Shown piece after piece: positions 8,852 through 17,037 of a DNA stretch of 55,861 bases (its first letter is position 1; each line of letters starts with the position of its first letter). Source of the stretch: Betaproteobacteria bacterium (lineage in GTDB: Bacteria; Pseudomonadota; Gammaproteobacteria; Burkholderiales; Rhodocyclaceae). Location of the stretch: assembly GCA_012026675.1 (NCBI GenBank), contig VEPA01000247.1, positions 1-55,861 on the forward strand. The letters are read 5' to 3'. The notes beneath the pieces are model-generated. The model worked only from the letters and a program-made list of their open reading frames with translations. It was not told the origin of the DNA and did no database searches. A program made the position numbers and the translations under genes.

Positions 8852-8876
8852 GAAAGTCGGCGTTGGTGATACGGCG
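8852..8876 (+). repeat. Dispersed repeat copy
   Basis: GAAAGTCGGCGTTGGTGATA then CGGCG, in the gap after the SRAP gene. With the copy at 9811-9835 it brackets the DUF2461 gene in the same orientation; both are preceded by TTC. A degenerate copy AAGTCGGTGCTACGG lies at 8813-8827. Confidence 0.7.
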
Positions 8877-8938
8877 ATCAAGCCGGTCCCGCCGATGCCA
8901 CCACTGCAAACGTGCTGGTCACGATGGGATTCCTCCGA

Positions 8939-9613
8939 TCAATACCGCACACCCAGTGCCTCGCTGAGGAACCGCATCAACGGTACTGCGGCGGCAAATC
9001 TTGCTCCGGCCAGTTTGACCAGATCGGTTCCCAGAGCTTCATCGCATGACAGCGACGCCAGGCCAATGAAGTCCTTCCGCTTCAAGTCCTCGATTGCGGG
9101 ATGGTCAGCCGCATAGCCGCGCGGAGGACGGGTTAGGCTGTCGCCCGCAAGCTCCCACTGAGCCGCAAACTTCTTGTTGTCACGCGCGGAAAACCATTTC
9201 TCCGGATGCGCGGCAATGAGATCGCGAATCCGTCCCAGCGCATCGGGGTCCGGATGCCAGCAGCCGGCACCGAAAAAACATTCGTCGGTGGCGACATGCA
9301 CATAGAAGCCCGGCGCATGAACGTCCTTGCCGAGTTCGTGGCGGAACTGGATGCCGATGTTGGTCTTGTACGGGGTCTTGTCGCGCGAGAAGCGCGTGTC
9401 GCGGAAGACGCGCATGAGCGATCCGCCGGCTTTGCGTGGATCCGCACGAAAATGCGGTGCAAATTGTTCAAGGACGGGGGCCATCGCCGCGATGAATTCC
9501 AGCGCCGGCTCGCGCACCAGCGCTTCATAGCGTGGTTTGTTCGCTGCGAACCAGGCCCGGTCATTGTTGGCGGCCAGCTCGTTGAGGAATTTGAGGGTGG
9601 CTTTGGTGAACAT
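8939..9613 (-). CDS. DUF2461 (TIGR02453) family protein
   Basis: A 224-residue cytosolic protein of a widespread but uncharacterised family. Recognisable segments are FLNELAANNDRAWFAANKPRYE at the N-terminus, the conserved RVFRDTRFSRDKTPYKTNIG around residues 68-87, GFYVHVATDECFFGAGCWHP, and GYAADHPAIEDLKRKDFIG. It stands alone with both neighbours oriented independently. Copies of the dispersed repeat lie on both sides. No function can be assigned. Confidence 0.9.
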   Translation of the reverse strand: MFTKATLKFLNELAANNDRAWFAANKPRYEALVREPALEFIAAMAPVLEQFAPHFRADPRKAGGSLMRVFRDTRFSRDKTPYKTNIGIQFRHELGKDVHAPGFYVHVATDECFFGAGCWHPDPDALGRIRDLIAAHPEKWFSARDNKKFAAQWELAGDSLTRPPRGYAADHPAIEDLKRKDFIGLASLSCDEALGTDLVKLAGARFAAAVPLMRFLSEALGVRY

Positions 9614-9810
9614 GGCAATTGCATCGATGTCTCGGTCAAACTACCGAAGCCGTCGTATGCACCTGTACCGCAGGACCGACGGATTTTCTACCTTCATATT
9701 ATTCCTTCTTCCCCTCCTTCCAAACTGACTCCCCGAGCCTGATCTGCATGACAAGCGGTCGGGGTCGATCCTGGTTGCGGGGCAGAGCCACCCGAGGCAA
9801 TCAAAGATTC

Positions 9811-9835
9811 GAAAGTCGGCGCTGGCAGTACGGCG
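9811..9835 (+). repeat. Dispersed repeat copy
   Basis: GAAAGTCGGCGCTGGCAGTA then CGGCG, 15 bp from the 3' end of the PanE-like gene and in the gap between it and the DUF2461 gene. Confidence 0.7.
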
Positions 9836-9849
9836 CCCAAGCCCCACCG

Positions 9850-10764
9850 CTAACGCGGATCGGGCGAACGCACGGCCATGCTGGTGTAGGCCATGGCGAG
9901 CAGGTCGCAGGCCACGCCCTGCGCGATGCCGCGGCGGACCATCTCGCCGAGGATGTGTTCGTGCTCGGTGCGTTGCCCGGCCTTCAGGTCGCGCAGCATC
10001 GAGGCGGTGAGCGCGGAACCGGGCTGGGGCAGCATGGCCAGCGCCTTGCCGCGCGACGCTTCATCGACGGCAAAATCGCAACGCGCGGCGATGGCGCAGC
10101 ACTCGGCGTAGAGCTGGCGCACCAGGTCGGCGCCATGGGGCGTGGCGACGATCTGGCCCACCGTACCCTGGCACAGCGTGGTCATGCCCGCCAGGGTGGC
10201 GAGGAAGGCCCACTTGTCCCACAGCACCTGCTCAATGTTGTCCGCATAGCGGCTGTCGAAATCGGCGCCGGCGCAAAGCGCGATGAATTCCCTGGCCAGC
10301 GCCTCGTGATCGGGATGGCGAGGCCACACGGTGAGCGAATGCAGATCGGATAGCCGCCTGACGGCGCCCGTCTCGGTGAGCATGGCGGCGATGTGCGCGA
10401 CGCCGCCCATGACGCGCTGCCGGCCGAAACGCTGGTCGAGCAGCGCGATGTGGCTCAGCCCGTTGAGCAAGGGCAGCAATGCGCCCCTGGCGCTGGCGCC
10501 GGCGATCGAGGCCAGCGCGTCGTCCAGGTCGTAGGCCTTGGGTGCCAGCATGATCAGGTCGTAGTCGGGCGCCAGCTCTGCGCTGCCGAGGCAGGGCGGG
10601 AACACGGTGAAGCTTTCCTGCGGCGACTCGATGCGCAGGCCCTGCTCGCGGACCTGTTGCCGGCGCCGGTCGCGCAGCACGAATGTCACGTCCGCCCCGG
10701 CGCGCATGAGCTTGGCGCCGAAATAGCCGCCGACGCCGCCGGCGCCGAGTACCAGTATCTTCAT
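9850..10764 (-). CDS. ApbA/PanE-family ketopantoate reductase-like protein
   Basis: A 304-residue NADPH-dependent 2-ketoacid reductase fold. The N-terminal Rossmann motif is LGAGGVGGYFGAKL (residues 5-18). The conserved Lys of LAPKAYDLDDAL and the C-terminal-domain segment NIEQVLWDKWAFLATLAGMT carry the family's catalytic Lys and Asn-type residues. The start at 10764 has AAGGAG 8 nt upstream. It may make pantoate or act on another 2-oxo acid; panB/panC are not nearby, so the pathway is uncertain. Confidence 0.88.
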   Translation of the reverse strand: MKILVLGAGGVGGYFGAKLMRAGADVTFVLRDRRRQQVREQGLRIESPQESFTVFPPCLGSAELAPDYDLIMLAPKAYDLDDALASIAGASARGALLPLLNGLSHIALLDQRFGRQRVMGGVAHIAAMLTETGAVRRLSDLHSLTVWPRHPDHEALAREFIALCAGADFDSRYADNIEQVLWDKWAFLATLAGMTTLCQGTVGQIVATPHGADLVRQLYAECCAIAARCDFAVDEASRGKALAMLPQPGSALTASMLRDLKAGQRTEHEHILGEMVRRGIAQGVACDLLAMAYTSMAVRSPDPR

Positions 10765-10890
10765 GCCATTTCTCCTTGAGGTTTCGCGGCAGCTTATCGC
10801 AGCGCGGGCGGAATCGAAAATCTGGCGCCACCATGGCGCCGCCGGTGACGGCCGCACGTCCGGGACCGCTATCCTGCTCCCCACGCCATT

Positions 10891-11181
10891 TCAGCGCTGC
10901 ACAACCACCCCCGGCAGCGCTGCGAACCAGCGGCGCGCCATGGCGGCCAGCGTGAAGCGCTCGCCACGCGAGACGCGTACCCGCGCCGTCCCCCGCACAG
11001 CCTGCACCACCACCTTCCCCGCGCGCGGCACGCGGTAGCTCTCGCCGGCCGAGAGGAACAGGTCGTCCGCCACGCCGTTGGCGGTGATCCACACGGTACC
11101 GGATTCGACGCGCAGTTCTGCGCCACGCGCGGCGGCCAGTGGCTGGTTGAGTTGAAGCAGCAGTGTGTCGAAGTTAGGCAT
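10891..11181 (-). CDS. DUF2917 domain protein
   Basis: A 96-residue protein matching DUF2917, with the family core GTVWITANGVADDLFLSAGE followed by SYRVPRAGKVVVQAVRGTARV. The start ATG at 11181 has AAGGAG upstream. In betaproteobacteria such proteins often sit divergently beside GntR/MocR-type regulators, as here with the gene at 11354. The fold is probably a small beta-rich, cupin-like barrel; the function is unknown. Confidence 0.8.
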   Translation of the reverse strand: MPNFDTLLLQLNQPLAAARGAELRVESGTVWITANGVADDLFLSAGESYRVPRAGKVVVQAVRGTARVRVSRGERFTLAAMARRWFAALPGVVVQR

Positions 11182-11263
11182 GGCGGGCTCCTTGGTGGAT
11201 AACGTCATGCTAGGCACGTCGGCATCACCGATACAGATGCACGCTAGTGAAATTGTGACCGTG

Positions 11264-11287
11264 ACAGTTTCGCCAACTTGCAACTGT
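11264..11287. promoter_or_regulatory. Inverted repeat in the DUF2917/MocR divergent region
   Basis: ACAGTT at 11264-11269 and AACTGT at 11282-11287 form a 6-bp inverted repeat with a 12-nt spacer, between the two divergent starts. MocR-type regulators often control their neighbour, so this is a candidate operator. No convincing -35/-10 pair could be fixed. Confidence 0.35.
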
Positions 11288-11353
11288 ACCGATGGATAAT
11301 GCGGGTTACTGTGCCGGTCGCCCCGCCGCTCCCAGAGCCACAATGCAGCCACG

Positions 11354-12772
11354 ATGCTTTACGAAAACCTCGCCAACGAATTCGCCACGCTGATCGGCAG
11401 CGGCCAGATGCAGCCGGGCGACCGCCTGCCTTCGGTGCGCCACCTGGCGCGGCAGCGCGCGCTGTCGATCTCGACCGTGGTGCAGGCGCTGCGCACGCTG
11501 GAAAGCCGCGGCATGGTGGAAGCGCGGCCGCAGTCGGGCTATTACGTGCGGCGCCGGCCGGCGCGCATGGTCGAGGCGCACGCGCTCCCCGCTGCGCCGG
11601 CGGCGGGGCCGGTGGAAGTCGGCGTCCGCCGCCGCCTGGTGCAGGTGCTGCGTGCCAACGAGGCGCCGGGCATGGTGCCGCTGGGCTCGGCCCTGCCGGC
11701 ACCCGAGATGCTGCTGGCGCCGCGCCTGAACCGGCTGTATGCCAGCATCGCCCGCCGCCAGCCGCGCCTGCTCGCCGGCGGCAGCCACAGCAACCTAAAC
11801 GAAGCGCCGCTGCTGCGCGCGATCACCCGGCGCGCGCTGGAATGGGGCTGCCCGCTCACCGCCGATGAACTGGTGGCGACCAATTCCTGCACCGAGGCGC
11901 TGATGCTCTGCCTGCGCGCGGTAACCAAGCCGGGCGACACGGTGGCGGTGGAATCGCCGACCTATTATTTGATGCTGCAGTTGCTGGAAGCCATGGGCCT
12001 GCGCGCGCTGGAGATCCCCACCCATCCGCTCACCGGCGTGTCGCTCGATGCCCTGGAACTGGCGACGCGCCGACCCGCGGCCGATGGCGGCGTCAGTGCC
12101 TGCCTGCTGATCCCCAACGGCGGCAACCCGCTCGGCGCCGTGATGCCCGATGCAGCGAAGGCGCGGCTGGCCGAATTGCTGGCGGCGCGCAATGTCGCGC
12201 TGATCGAAGACGACATCTACGGCGACATCTGCTTCACCGGCGCGCGGCCGCGGCCGATCCACGCCTTCGACACGAGCGGCAACACCATGCTGTGCACCTC
12301 GTTCTCGAAGACGGTGAGCCCGCGCCTGCGCGTCGGCTTCGTCGCCGCCGGCCGCCGCGCGGCGGACGTGGAGCTGCAGAAGACATTGACCAGCGGCAAG
12401 ACCAATCCAATGACCCAGCAGGTGATCGCCGGTCTGATGGAGTCGCGCGGCTTCGACCTGCACCTGCGCACGCTGCGGCGGCGCTTCGCCGAGCAGATCG
12501 CGCGCACGCGCGATGCGGTGGCGCGCCACTTCCCGGCGGAAACCCGCGTCACCGATCCGCAGGGCGGCTTTGTGCTCTGGCTGGAGTTACCAGTCGAGGT
12601 GGACTGCACGGCGCTGCACCGGCGCGCGGTGAAGGACGGCATCGCCTTCGTCCCAGGCGAGCTGTTTTCCGCGAGCGGGCAATACCGGAACTGCCTGCGC
12701 CTGGCCTGCGGCCAGCCATGGAGCGAGCGGCTGGAGGACGGCGTTAGAAGGCTGGGGATGCTGGTGGCCTGA
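11354..12772 (+). CDS. MocR/PdxR-type regulator (GntR HTH plus class I aminotransferase domain)
   Basis: A 472-residue PLP-dependent transcription factor. The GntR winged helix covers residues 1-70 (MQPGDRLPSVRHLARQRALS is typical). The aminotransferase-like domain follows from about 110, with the PLP-pocket segment CLLIPNGGNPLGAVM, the Asp-containing ALIEDDIYGDICF, and the Schiff-base lysine region LCTSFSKTVSPRLRVGFV. It is divergent from the DUF2917 gene, its likely target. The first bases of a dispersed repeat overlap its stop codon. Confidence 0.92.
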   Translation: MLYENLANEFATLIGSGQMQPGDRLPSVRHLARQRALSISTVVQALRTLESRGMVEARPQSGYYVRRRPARMVEAHALPAAPAAGPVEVGVRRRLVQVLRANEAPGMVPLGSALPAPEMLLAPRLNRLYASIARRQPRLLAGGSHSNLNEAPLLRAITRRALEWGCPLTADELVATNSCTEALMLCLRAVTKPGDTVAVESPTYYLMLQLLEAMGLRALEIPTHPLTGVSLDALELATRRPAADGGVSACLLIPNGGNPLGAVMPDAAKARLAELLAARNVALIEDDIYGDICFTGARPRPIHAFDTSGNTMLCTSFSKTVSPRLRVGFVAAGRRAADVELQKTLTSGKTNPMTQQVIAGLMESRGFDLHLRTLRRRFAEQIARTRDAVARHFPAETRVTDPQGGFVLWLELPVEVDCTALHRRAVKDGIAFVPGELFSASGQYRNCLRLACGQPWSERLEDGVRRLGMLVA

Positions 12773-12810
12773 GAGTCGGCGCTGGCGAGACGGTACTGGC
12801 GACACGGCGA
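12771..12810 (+). repeat. Dispersed repeat copy, partly doubled
   Basis: GAGAGTCGGCGCTGGCGAGA then CGGTACTGGCGACACGGCGA. The first two bases belong to the TGA stop of the MocR-type gene. The second half repeats CTGGCGA.ACGG, so this copy looks internally duplicated. Confidence 0.65.
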
Positions 12811-12835
12811 CCGGCCGCCGTTGCCGAAGAAATAC

Positions 12836-14080
12836 TTACTGCAGCAAACCGCGCGCGGCCTGTCTTACCTCGGGCGAGGAGAAGCGGAAGGCCGCCCGAT
12901 CCAGCAGGTAGTGGATGAATCCGGACGCGAAACCCAGGGCCAGCAGCGCCGGCACGAATGGCGAGGTGCGCAGCCACCACGCCGCATCGCCGTAGATGCG
13001 GTCGGCATAGACGTAGTCGTCGCCCACGGCCTCCGCCTCCATCACCGGCAGCAGCAGGGCGGAAATGACGGCGAGCACGAGCAGCACGGCCCAGCCGCGC
13101 CGGTTGATGGACACCAGCAACCGCTGCCAGCGTGTGCCCGTCGCGCCGGTAGTTTGGGCGCCACCGGCCGCGGCGAGCGAGGCCAGCCCCATCGCGGCGC
13201 TCCAGTGCTGCACGCTCCACACCACGATGAACAGGAAAGGGTCGCGCGCGAGGAAGGCGCAGAGCACCATGGCCGAGACGCCGAGGACGTAGGCCACGCG
13301 CGGCAGCGACGGGCGCTGCGAGCGCAGTTCGACGAGCAGCATCAGGGTGGTCAGGATCGCGACGAGGGCGATGCCGCCATCGTGCAGCGCGCGCACGAAA
13401 AGGTCTGCGCCGACCGCGCCCAGCAGCGGGTCGATCCAGCGCTCCTGAAAGGCGATCGATCCCGCCAGGGCCTCTGCCAGCACGACGAAACCGCCTCCGA
13501 CGACGAGCGCAAACCACCGATCGAGCCGGCGCGCGAGCGGGTCCGCCGCCCGTCCCGCACGCGCGCGGTAGAGGCTGAGCAGGCCGAAGTGCTGCGCGGC
13601 AAAGTGGTAGCTCACCAGGAGGTAGTTGACAACGGCGAACCAGACCACGCGCTCGGGGAACGGCATCGGCAGCACAATCTCGGGAGCCAGCAGCAGGGCG
13701 AAGCAGGCCACGGCGACGGCCAGGGGGACCACCACGAAGCGAATCCGTTGCGTGGCGAGCAGGGGCCGGTAGGCCGGGGTCGCGTAGGCCAGCCAGGCCG
13801 ACGAGATGCGGTGGCCGAACCACAGAGGCACAGTGAAGGCGAAGAACAGCCAATCCACCGGACTGGCGCGCACATCGTCATGACCCTGCGCCAGCAGCAG
13901 AACCAGAGGCGCCAACCACAGCGCATTGAGGATCCAGACGAGATCCCAGGCGGGGCTCTTGATCCAGCGCGTGGGGCTGCGCATGGGGATGGACGGCAGC
14001 GCATCGGCCCGGCTCGATGTTGCTTCGACCGGTGCATGCGCTCCAGCCGGCGCAAGAAAATGATGGTGCTGATGTTTCAT
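12836..14080 (-). CDS. Polytopic membrane protein of unknown function, His-rich N-terminus
   Basis: A 414-residue protein with about ten hydrophobic segments and a start MKHQHHHF. Polar motifs repeat near membrane borders: GHRISSAWLAYA, NYLLVSYHFAAQHFGLLSLY, VWSVQHWSAAMGLA and HYLLDRAAFRFSSPEV. The recurring His, often with Gln or Arg, could bind metal or heme or form a catalytic site, but I do not recognise the family. Alternative minus-strand frames over the same DNA are Arg-rich and are rejected. The OsmC-like gene upstream is separated from it by 40 bp on the same strand. Confidence 0.72.
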   Translation of the reverse strand: MKHQHHHFLAPAGAHAPVEATSSRADALPSIPMRSPTRWIKSPAWDLVWILNALWLAPLVLLLAQGHDDVRASPVDWLFFAFTVPLWFGHRISSAWLAYATPAYRPLLATQRIRFVVVPLAVAVACFALLLAPEIVLPMPFPERVVWFAVVNYLLVSYHFAAQHFGLLSLYRARAGRAADPLARRLDRWFALVVGGGFVVLAEALAGSIAFQERWIDPLLGAVGADLFVRALHDGGIALVAILTTLMLLVELRSQRPSLPRVAYVLGVSAMVLCAFLARDPFLFIVVWSVQHWSAAMGLASLAAAGGAQTTGATGTRWQRLLVSINRRGWAVLLVLAVISALLLPVMEAEAVGDDYVYADRIYGDAAWWLRTSPFVPALLALGFASGFIHYLLDRAAFRFSSPEVRQAARGLLQ

Positions 14081-14120
14081 CGGGCCGAATCGGGACTGCA
14101 GGGGTCGGCGTGAGGCCGAC

Positions 14121-14636
14121 TCAGGCGCCGACGCGCTCCAGCGTCGCTGCCATGCGTGGCGGGCTGCGCAGGGTCTGGAAGATCACGCAGTAGCGCTCGG
14201 TCTGCCGCATCAGGATGGCCAGTTGCTCGTCGCTGGCGGTCGAATCGACCTCGAAGCGCAGGCGGATGTCGGTGACGCCGACCGGCGTGTCCTTGGCGAC
14301 GCCCAGCGTGCCGCGAAAATCGCTGTCGCCTTCAACGATCACCCGGGCCGAGCGAAAGGGAATGCCCATGGCCGTGGCGACGACGTTGAAGGTGACGCCG
14401 GCGCAGGCCACCAGCGCTTCGAGCAGCATGTCGCCGGAGCAGGCCTCGCTGCCGTCGCCGCCGGCGGCTGGATGAAGCCCGGCGTCGATGGTGCCGAAGC
14501 GGGTTTTGATGCGGCAGGTCGGGCTGTCGGGCAGCAGCGTACCCGCGGCGTGGAATGTGCGCCTGGCGGCCTCGGGGTTCTCCTTGTACAAGGCCTTGAT
14601 CGGGGCCTGCAATTGCTTCAGTTCTTCGGCATTCAT
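14121..14636 (-). CDS. OsmC-family peroxiredoxin-like protein
   Basis: A 171-residue protein with the OsmC/Ohr fold. Cys78 in LLEALVACAGVT and Cys150 in ERYCVIFQTL match the peroxidatic and resolving positions of the family; Cys66 in GSEACSGDM is extra. The start at 14636 has GAAGGAAG upstream. Such proteins reduce organic or fatty-acid hydroperoxides or take part in sulfur-stress responses. A short hairpin GTCGGC/GCCGAC lies just beyond its stop at 14103-14119. Confidence 0.85.
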   Translation of the reverse strand: MNAEELKQLQAPIKALYKENPEAARRTFHAAGTLLPDSPTCRIKTRFGTIDAGLHPAAGGDGSEACSGDMLLEALVACAGVTFNVVATAMGIPFRSARVIVEGDSDFRGTLGVAKDTPVGVTDIRLRFEVDSTASDEQLAILMRQTERYCVIFQTLRSPPRMAATLERVGA

Positions 14637-14782
14637 GGATAGCTTCCTTCTGTGCGGCGACGGCGATAGTCGCTTGAGCGATCGACTATAGCAGCAGCGA
14701 TGCGCAGGCATGGGCAGTCCGGCACCGCGCAGCGCCGGGCTGCGGCTATCATTGGCGGCAATTTTCCCGCAAAGAGCCAGCC

Positions 14783-15226
14783 ATGCCGAACTTCATCGAT
14801 CCCACCCCTCCCGGCCAGTGCATCTTCTGCCGCCTGGTCAATGGCGAGATTCCCGCCGCCCGCGTTTATGAAGACGAGCTGACGCTGGCCTTCATGGACC
14901 TCGGCCAGGTCAATCCGGGCCACGTGCTGGTGGCGGTCAAGCGCCACGCCGCGAACCTGCTCGAACTCACGCCCGACGAGGCGGCCGCCGCGATGCGCAC
15001 GGCGCGGCGTATGGCGCTGGCGATCAAGCAGACTTTCGACCCGCCCGGCATCACGCTGTTGCAGGCCAACGGCAAGGAAGGCGGGCAGACGGTGTTCCAC
15101 TTCCATCTGCATGTGGTGCCGCGCCATGCCGACGACGGCATCGCGCTCTCCTGGCCGAGCAAGCAGCCGCCGCGCGAGACGCTGGAGGAGTACGCGGTGC
15201 GCTTGCGCTCGGCGCTGGCAAGCTGA
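14783..15226 (+). CDS. HIT-family nucleotide hydrolase
   Basis: A 147-residue protein with the histidine triad H106-x-H108-x-H110 in FHFHLHVVPR. The N-terminal CIFCRLVNGEIPAARVYEDE is typical of HinT-like proteins, with a possible zinc-binding Cys pair (13 and 16). These enzymes hydrolyse AMP-lysine-type or other nucleoside phosphoramidates. It is followed after 10 bp by an alpha/beta hydrolase. Confidence 0.93.
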   Translation: MPNFIDPTPPGQCIFCRLVNGEIPAARVYEDELTLAFMDLGQVNPGHVLVAVKRHAANLLELTPDEAAAAMRTARRMALAIKQTFDPPGITLLQANGKEGGQTVFHFHLHVVPRHADDGIALSWPSKQPPRETLEEYAVRLRSALAS

Positions 15227-15236
15227 GCGAAATCGC

Positions 15237-16037
15237 GTGCCCTTCCTTCGTGTCCGCGACATCGAGATCTGCCATCAGATCGACGGCAACGGCCCGCGCC
15301 TGCTGAGGATCTGGGGCACGGGTGCGGACCTGCGCCGGCCGCCGAGCGATTTCGACCGGCGGCTGACGGCAAACTTCACGGTACTGGCCTACGACCAGCG
15401 CGGCATGGGCCGCAGCGGCAAGCCCGACCGGGCTTGCACCCTGGCCGACTACGCCGACGATGCCGCCGGCCTGCTCGATGCCGTCGGCTGGGACAAGGCC
15501 GCCGTGCTCGGCTATTCCTTCGGCGGCATGGTGGCGCAGGAACTGGCGCTGCGCCATCCGGCGCGGGTGGAGCGTCTAGTGCTGATGTCGACCAGCGCCG
15601 GCGGCGCGGGCGGCTCGTCCTATCCATTGCACGAACTCGCCGAACTGGACGACGAGCAGCGCGTGCGCCGCTTCCTCGAACTCGCCGACAGCCGCCGCAC
15701 GCCGCAATGGCAGCTTGCCCATCCGGCATTGTGGCAAAGCCTGGTGGACGACGGCATGGCGGCGCTGCAACTCGGCGCGGATGATCCCGCGCAGCACACG
15801 GGCAGAATCAGGCAACTCGAAGCGCGGCGCCAGCACGATACCTGGGAGCGCCTGCCCGCTCTGCGGATGCCGGTGTGCGTTTGCGCCGGGCGTCATGACG
15901 GCATCGCCACGCTGGAAGTGCAACGCCGGCTCGCCTCGCGCATTCCCGACGCCGTCTTTCAGGACTTTGATGGGGGGCACCTGTTCTTCGTCCAGGATCC
16001 GGGCGCGGCGCCGGTGATCGTCGCCGCCCTGTCGTGA
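15237..16037 (+). CDS. Alpha/beta-fold hydrolase
   Basis: A 266-residue cytosolic hydrolase. The nucleophile Ser94 sits in GYSFGGM, the acid in AGRHDGIA, and the His in FDGGHLFF. The oxyanion-side segment YDQRGMGRSGKP is typical. The start is GTG at 15237, 10 bp after the HIT gene stop, so the two probably share a transcript. It resembles 3-oxoadipate enol-lactonase-like or esterase families; the substrate is not determined. A dispersed repeat begins 6 bp after the stop. Confidence 0.85.
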   Translation: MPFLRVRDIEICHQIDGNGPRLLRIWGTGADLRRPPSDFDRRLTANFTVLAYDQRGMGRSGKPDRACTLADYADDAAGLLDAVGWDKAAVLGYSFGGMVAQELALRHPARVERLVLMSTSAGGAGGSSYPLHELAELDDEQRVRRFLELADSRRTPQWQLAHPALWQSLVDDGMAALQLGADDPAQHTGRIRQLEARRQHDTWERLPALRMPVCVCAGRHDGIATLEVQRRLASRIPDAVFQDFDGGHLFFVQDPGAAPVIVAALS

Positions 16038-16043
16038 CGGCCA

Positions 16044-16067
16044 GGAGTCGGCGCCAGTGGCACGGCG
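16044..16067 (+). repeat. Dispersed repeat copy
   Basis: GGAGTCGGCGCCAGTGGCAC then GGCG, starting 6 bp after the stop of the alpha/beta hydrolase gene. Confidence 0.65.
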
Positions 16068-16113
16068 ATGCGGCGCGGCTGATTCGCGTCGCGGTCGATT
16101 GATCGGCCGTCGC

Positions 16114-17037
16114 ATGAGCCATCGCCGCGCCGTAATCCTGATGATCATCGTCACCCTGCTGTGGAGCATGGCGGGCGTGGTCAGTCGCCACCTGGAGGGC
16201 GCACGCAGCTTCGAGGTGACCTTCTGGCGCAGCGCTTTCAATGCGCTGGCGCTGGCCGTCGCGCTCACCGTGCTGCGCGGCCCGCGCCTGTGGTCGGACC
16301 TGCTGCAGCCGCCGCATGCGGTATGGGCATCGGCCCTGTGCTGGGCCGTGATGTGCACCGCCTTCATGGTTGCCCTGACCCTGACCACGGTCGCCAACGT
16401 GCTGGTCATCATGGCGCTGGGGCCGTTGATGACGGCGTTATTGGCGCGACTGTTTCTCGCCCAGCGCCTGCCGCTGCGCACCTGGCTGGCCATCCTGCTG
16501 GCCGGCGGCGGCGTGGTCTGGATGTTCGCCCGGCAACTGGGCGCCGGCGTCTCGCTCGCGGGCAGCGTGGGCGCGCTGGCCGTGCCGCTGGCCGCGGCGA
16601 TCAACTGGACGCTGCTGCAGGCGGCTGGTCACCGCGACATGGCCTCCAGCGTCGAAGGCACCGTCGCGCCGGACATGCTACCGGCCGTGCTGCTCGGCGC
16701 CGTGATTTCGGCCGGGGCGACGCTGCCGCTGGCCTGGCCGCTGCAGGCCACGACGCATGACATCGGCCTGCTGGGCTTTCTCGGCATGTTTCAGCTGGCC
16801 CTGCCCTGCCTGCTGGTGGTGCGCCTGTCGCGCGTGCTCTCCGGCGCGGAAATTTCCCTGCTCGGCCTGCTGGAGCTGGTGTTCGGCGTGGCGCTGGCCT
16901 GGCTTGGCGCCGGCGAGGTGCCCGCCGGCGACACCGTGATTGGCGGCGCCCTGGTCGTCGGCGCCCTGATCCTCAACGAGTTGCTGGCATTTCCTCGCCG
17001 ACACCGGCCGACCGGAAGTCAGCGGCCGCCCCCTTGA
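16114..17037 (+). CDS. EamA/DMT-superfamily transporter
   Basis: A 307-residue inner-membrane protein with ten predicted helices in two EamA repeats, starting MSHRRAVILMIIVTLLWSMA. The typical FEVTFWRSAFNALAL and the closing segment LLGLLELVFGVALAWLGAGE are visible. The start is placed at 16114, since the upstream in-frame codons run through the dispersed repeat. The last 65 bp overlap, on the opposite strand, the 3' end of the heme A synthase gene. The substrate is unknown; amino acids or metabolites are usual. Confidence 0.88.
   Translation: MSHRRAVILMIIVTLLWSMAGVVSRHLEGARSFEVTFWRSAFNALALAVALTVLRGPRLWSDLLQPPHAVWASALCWAVMCTAFMVALTLTTVANVLVIMALGPLMTALLARLFLAQRLPLRTWLAILLAGGGVVWMFARQLGAGVSLAGSVGALAVPLAAAINWTLLQAAGHRDMASSVEGTVAPDMLPAVLLGAVISAGATLPLAWPLQATTHDIGLLGFLGMFQLALPCLLVVRLSRVLSGAEISLLGLLELVFGVALAWLGAGEVPAGDTVIGGALVVGALILNELLAFPRRHRPTGSQRPPP

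Noticed and set aside
12744-13853. Alternative minus-strand frame overlapping the ten-helix membrane protein
   Set aside because: Arg/Ala-rich with no helices; the frame 12836-14080 gives a regular membrane protein.
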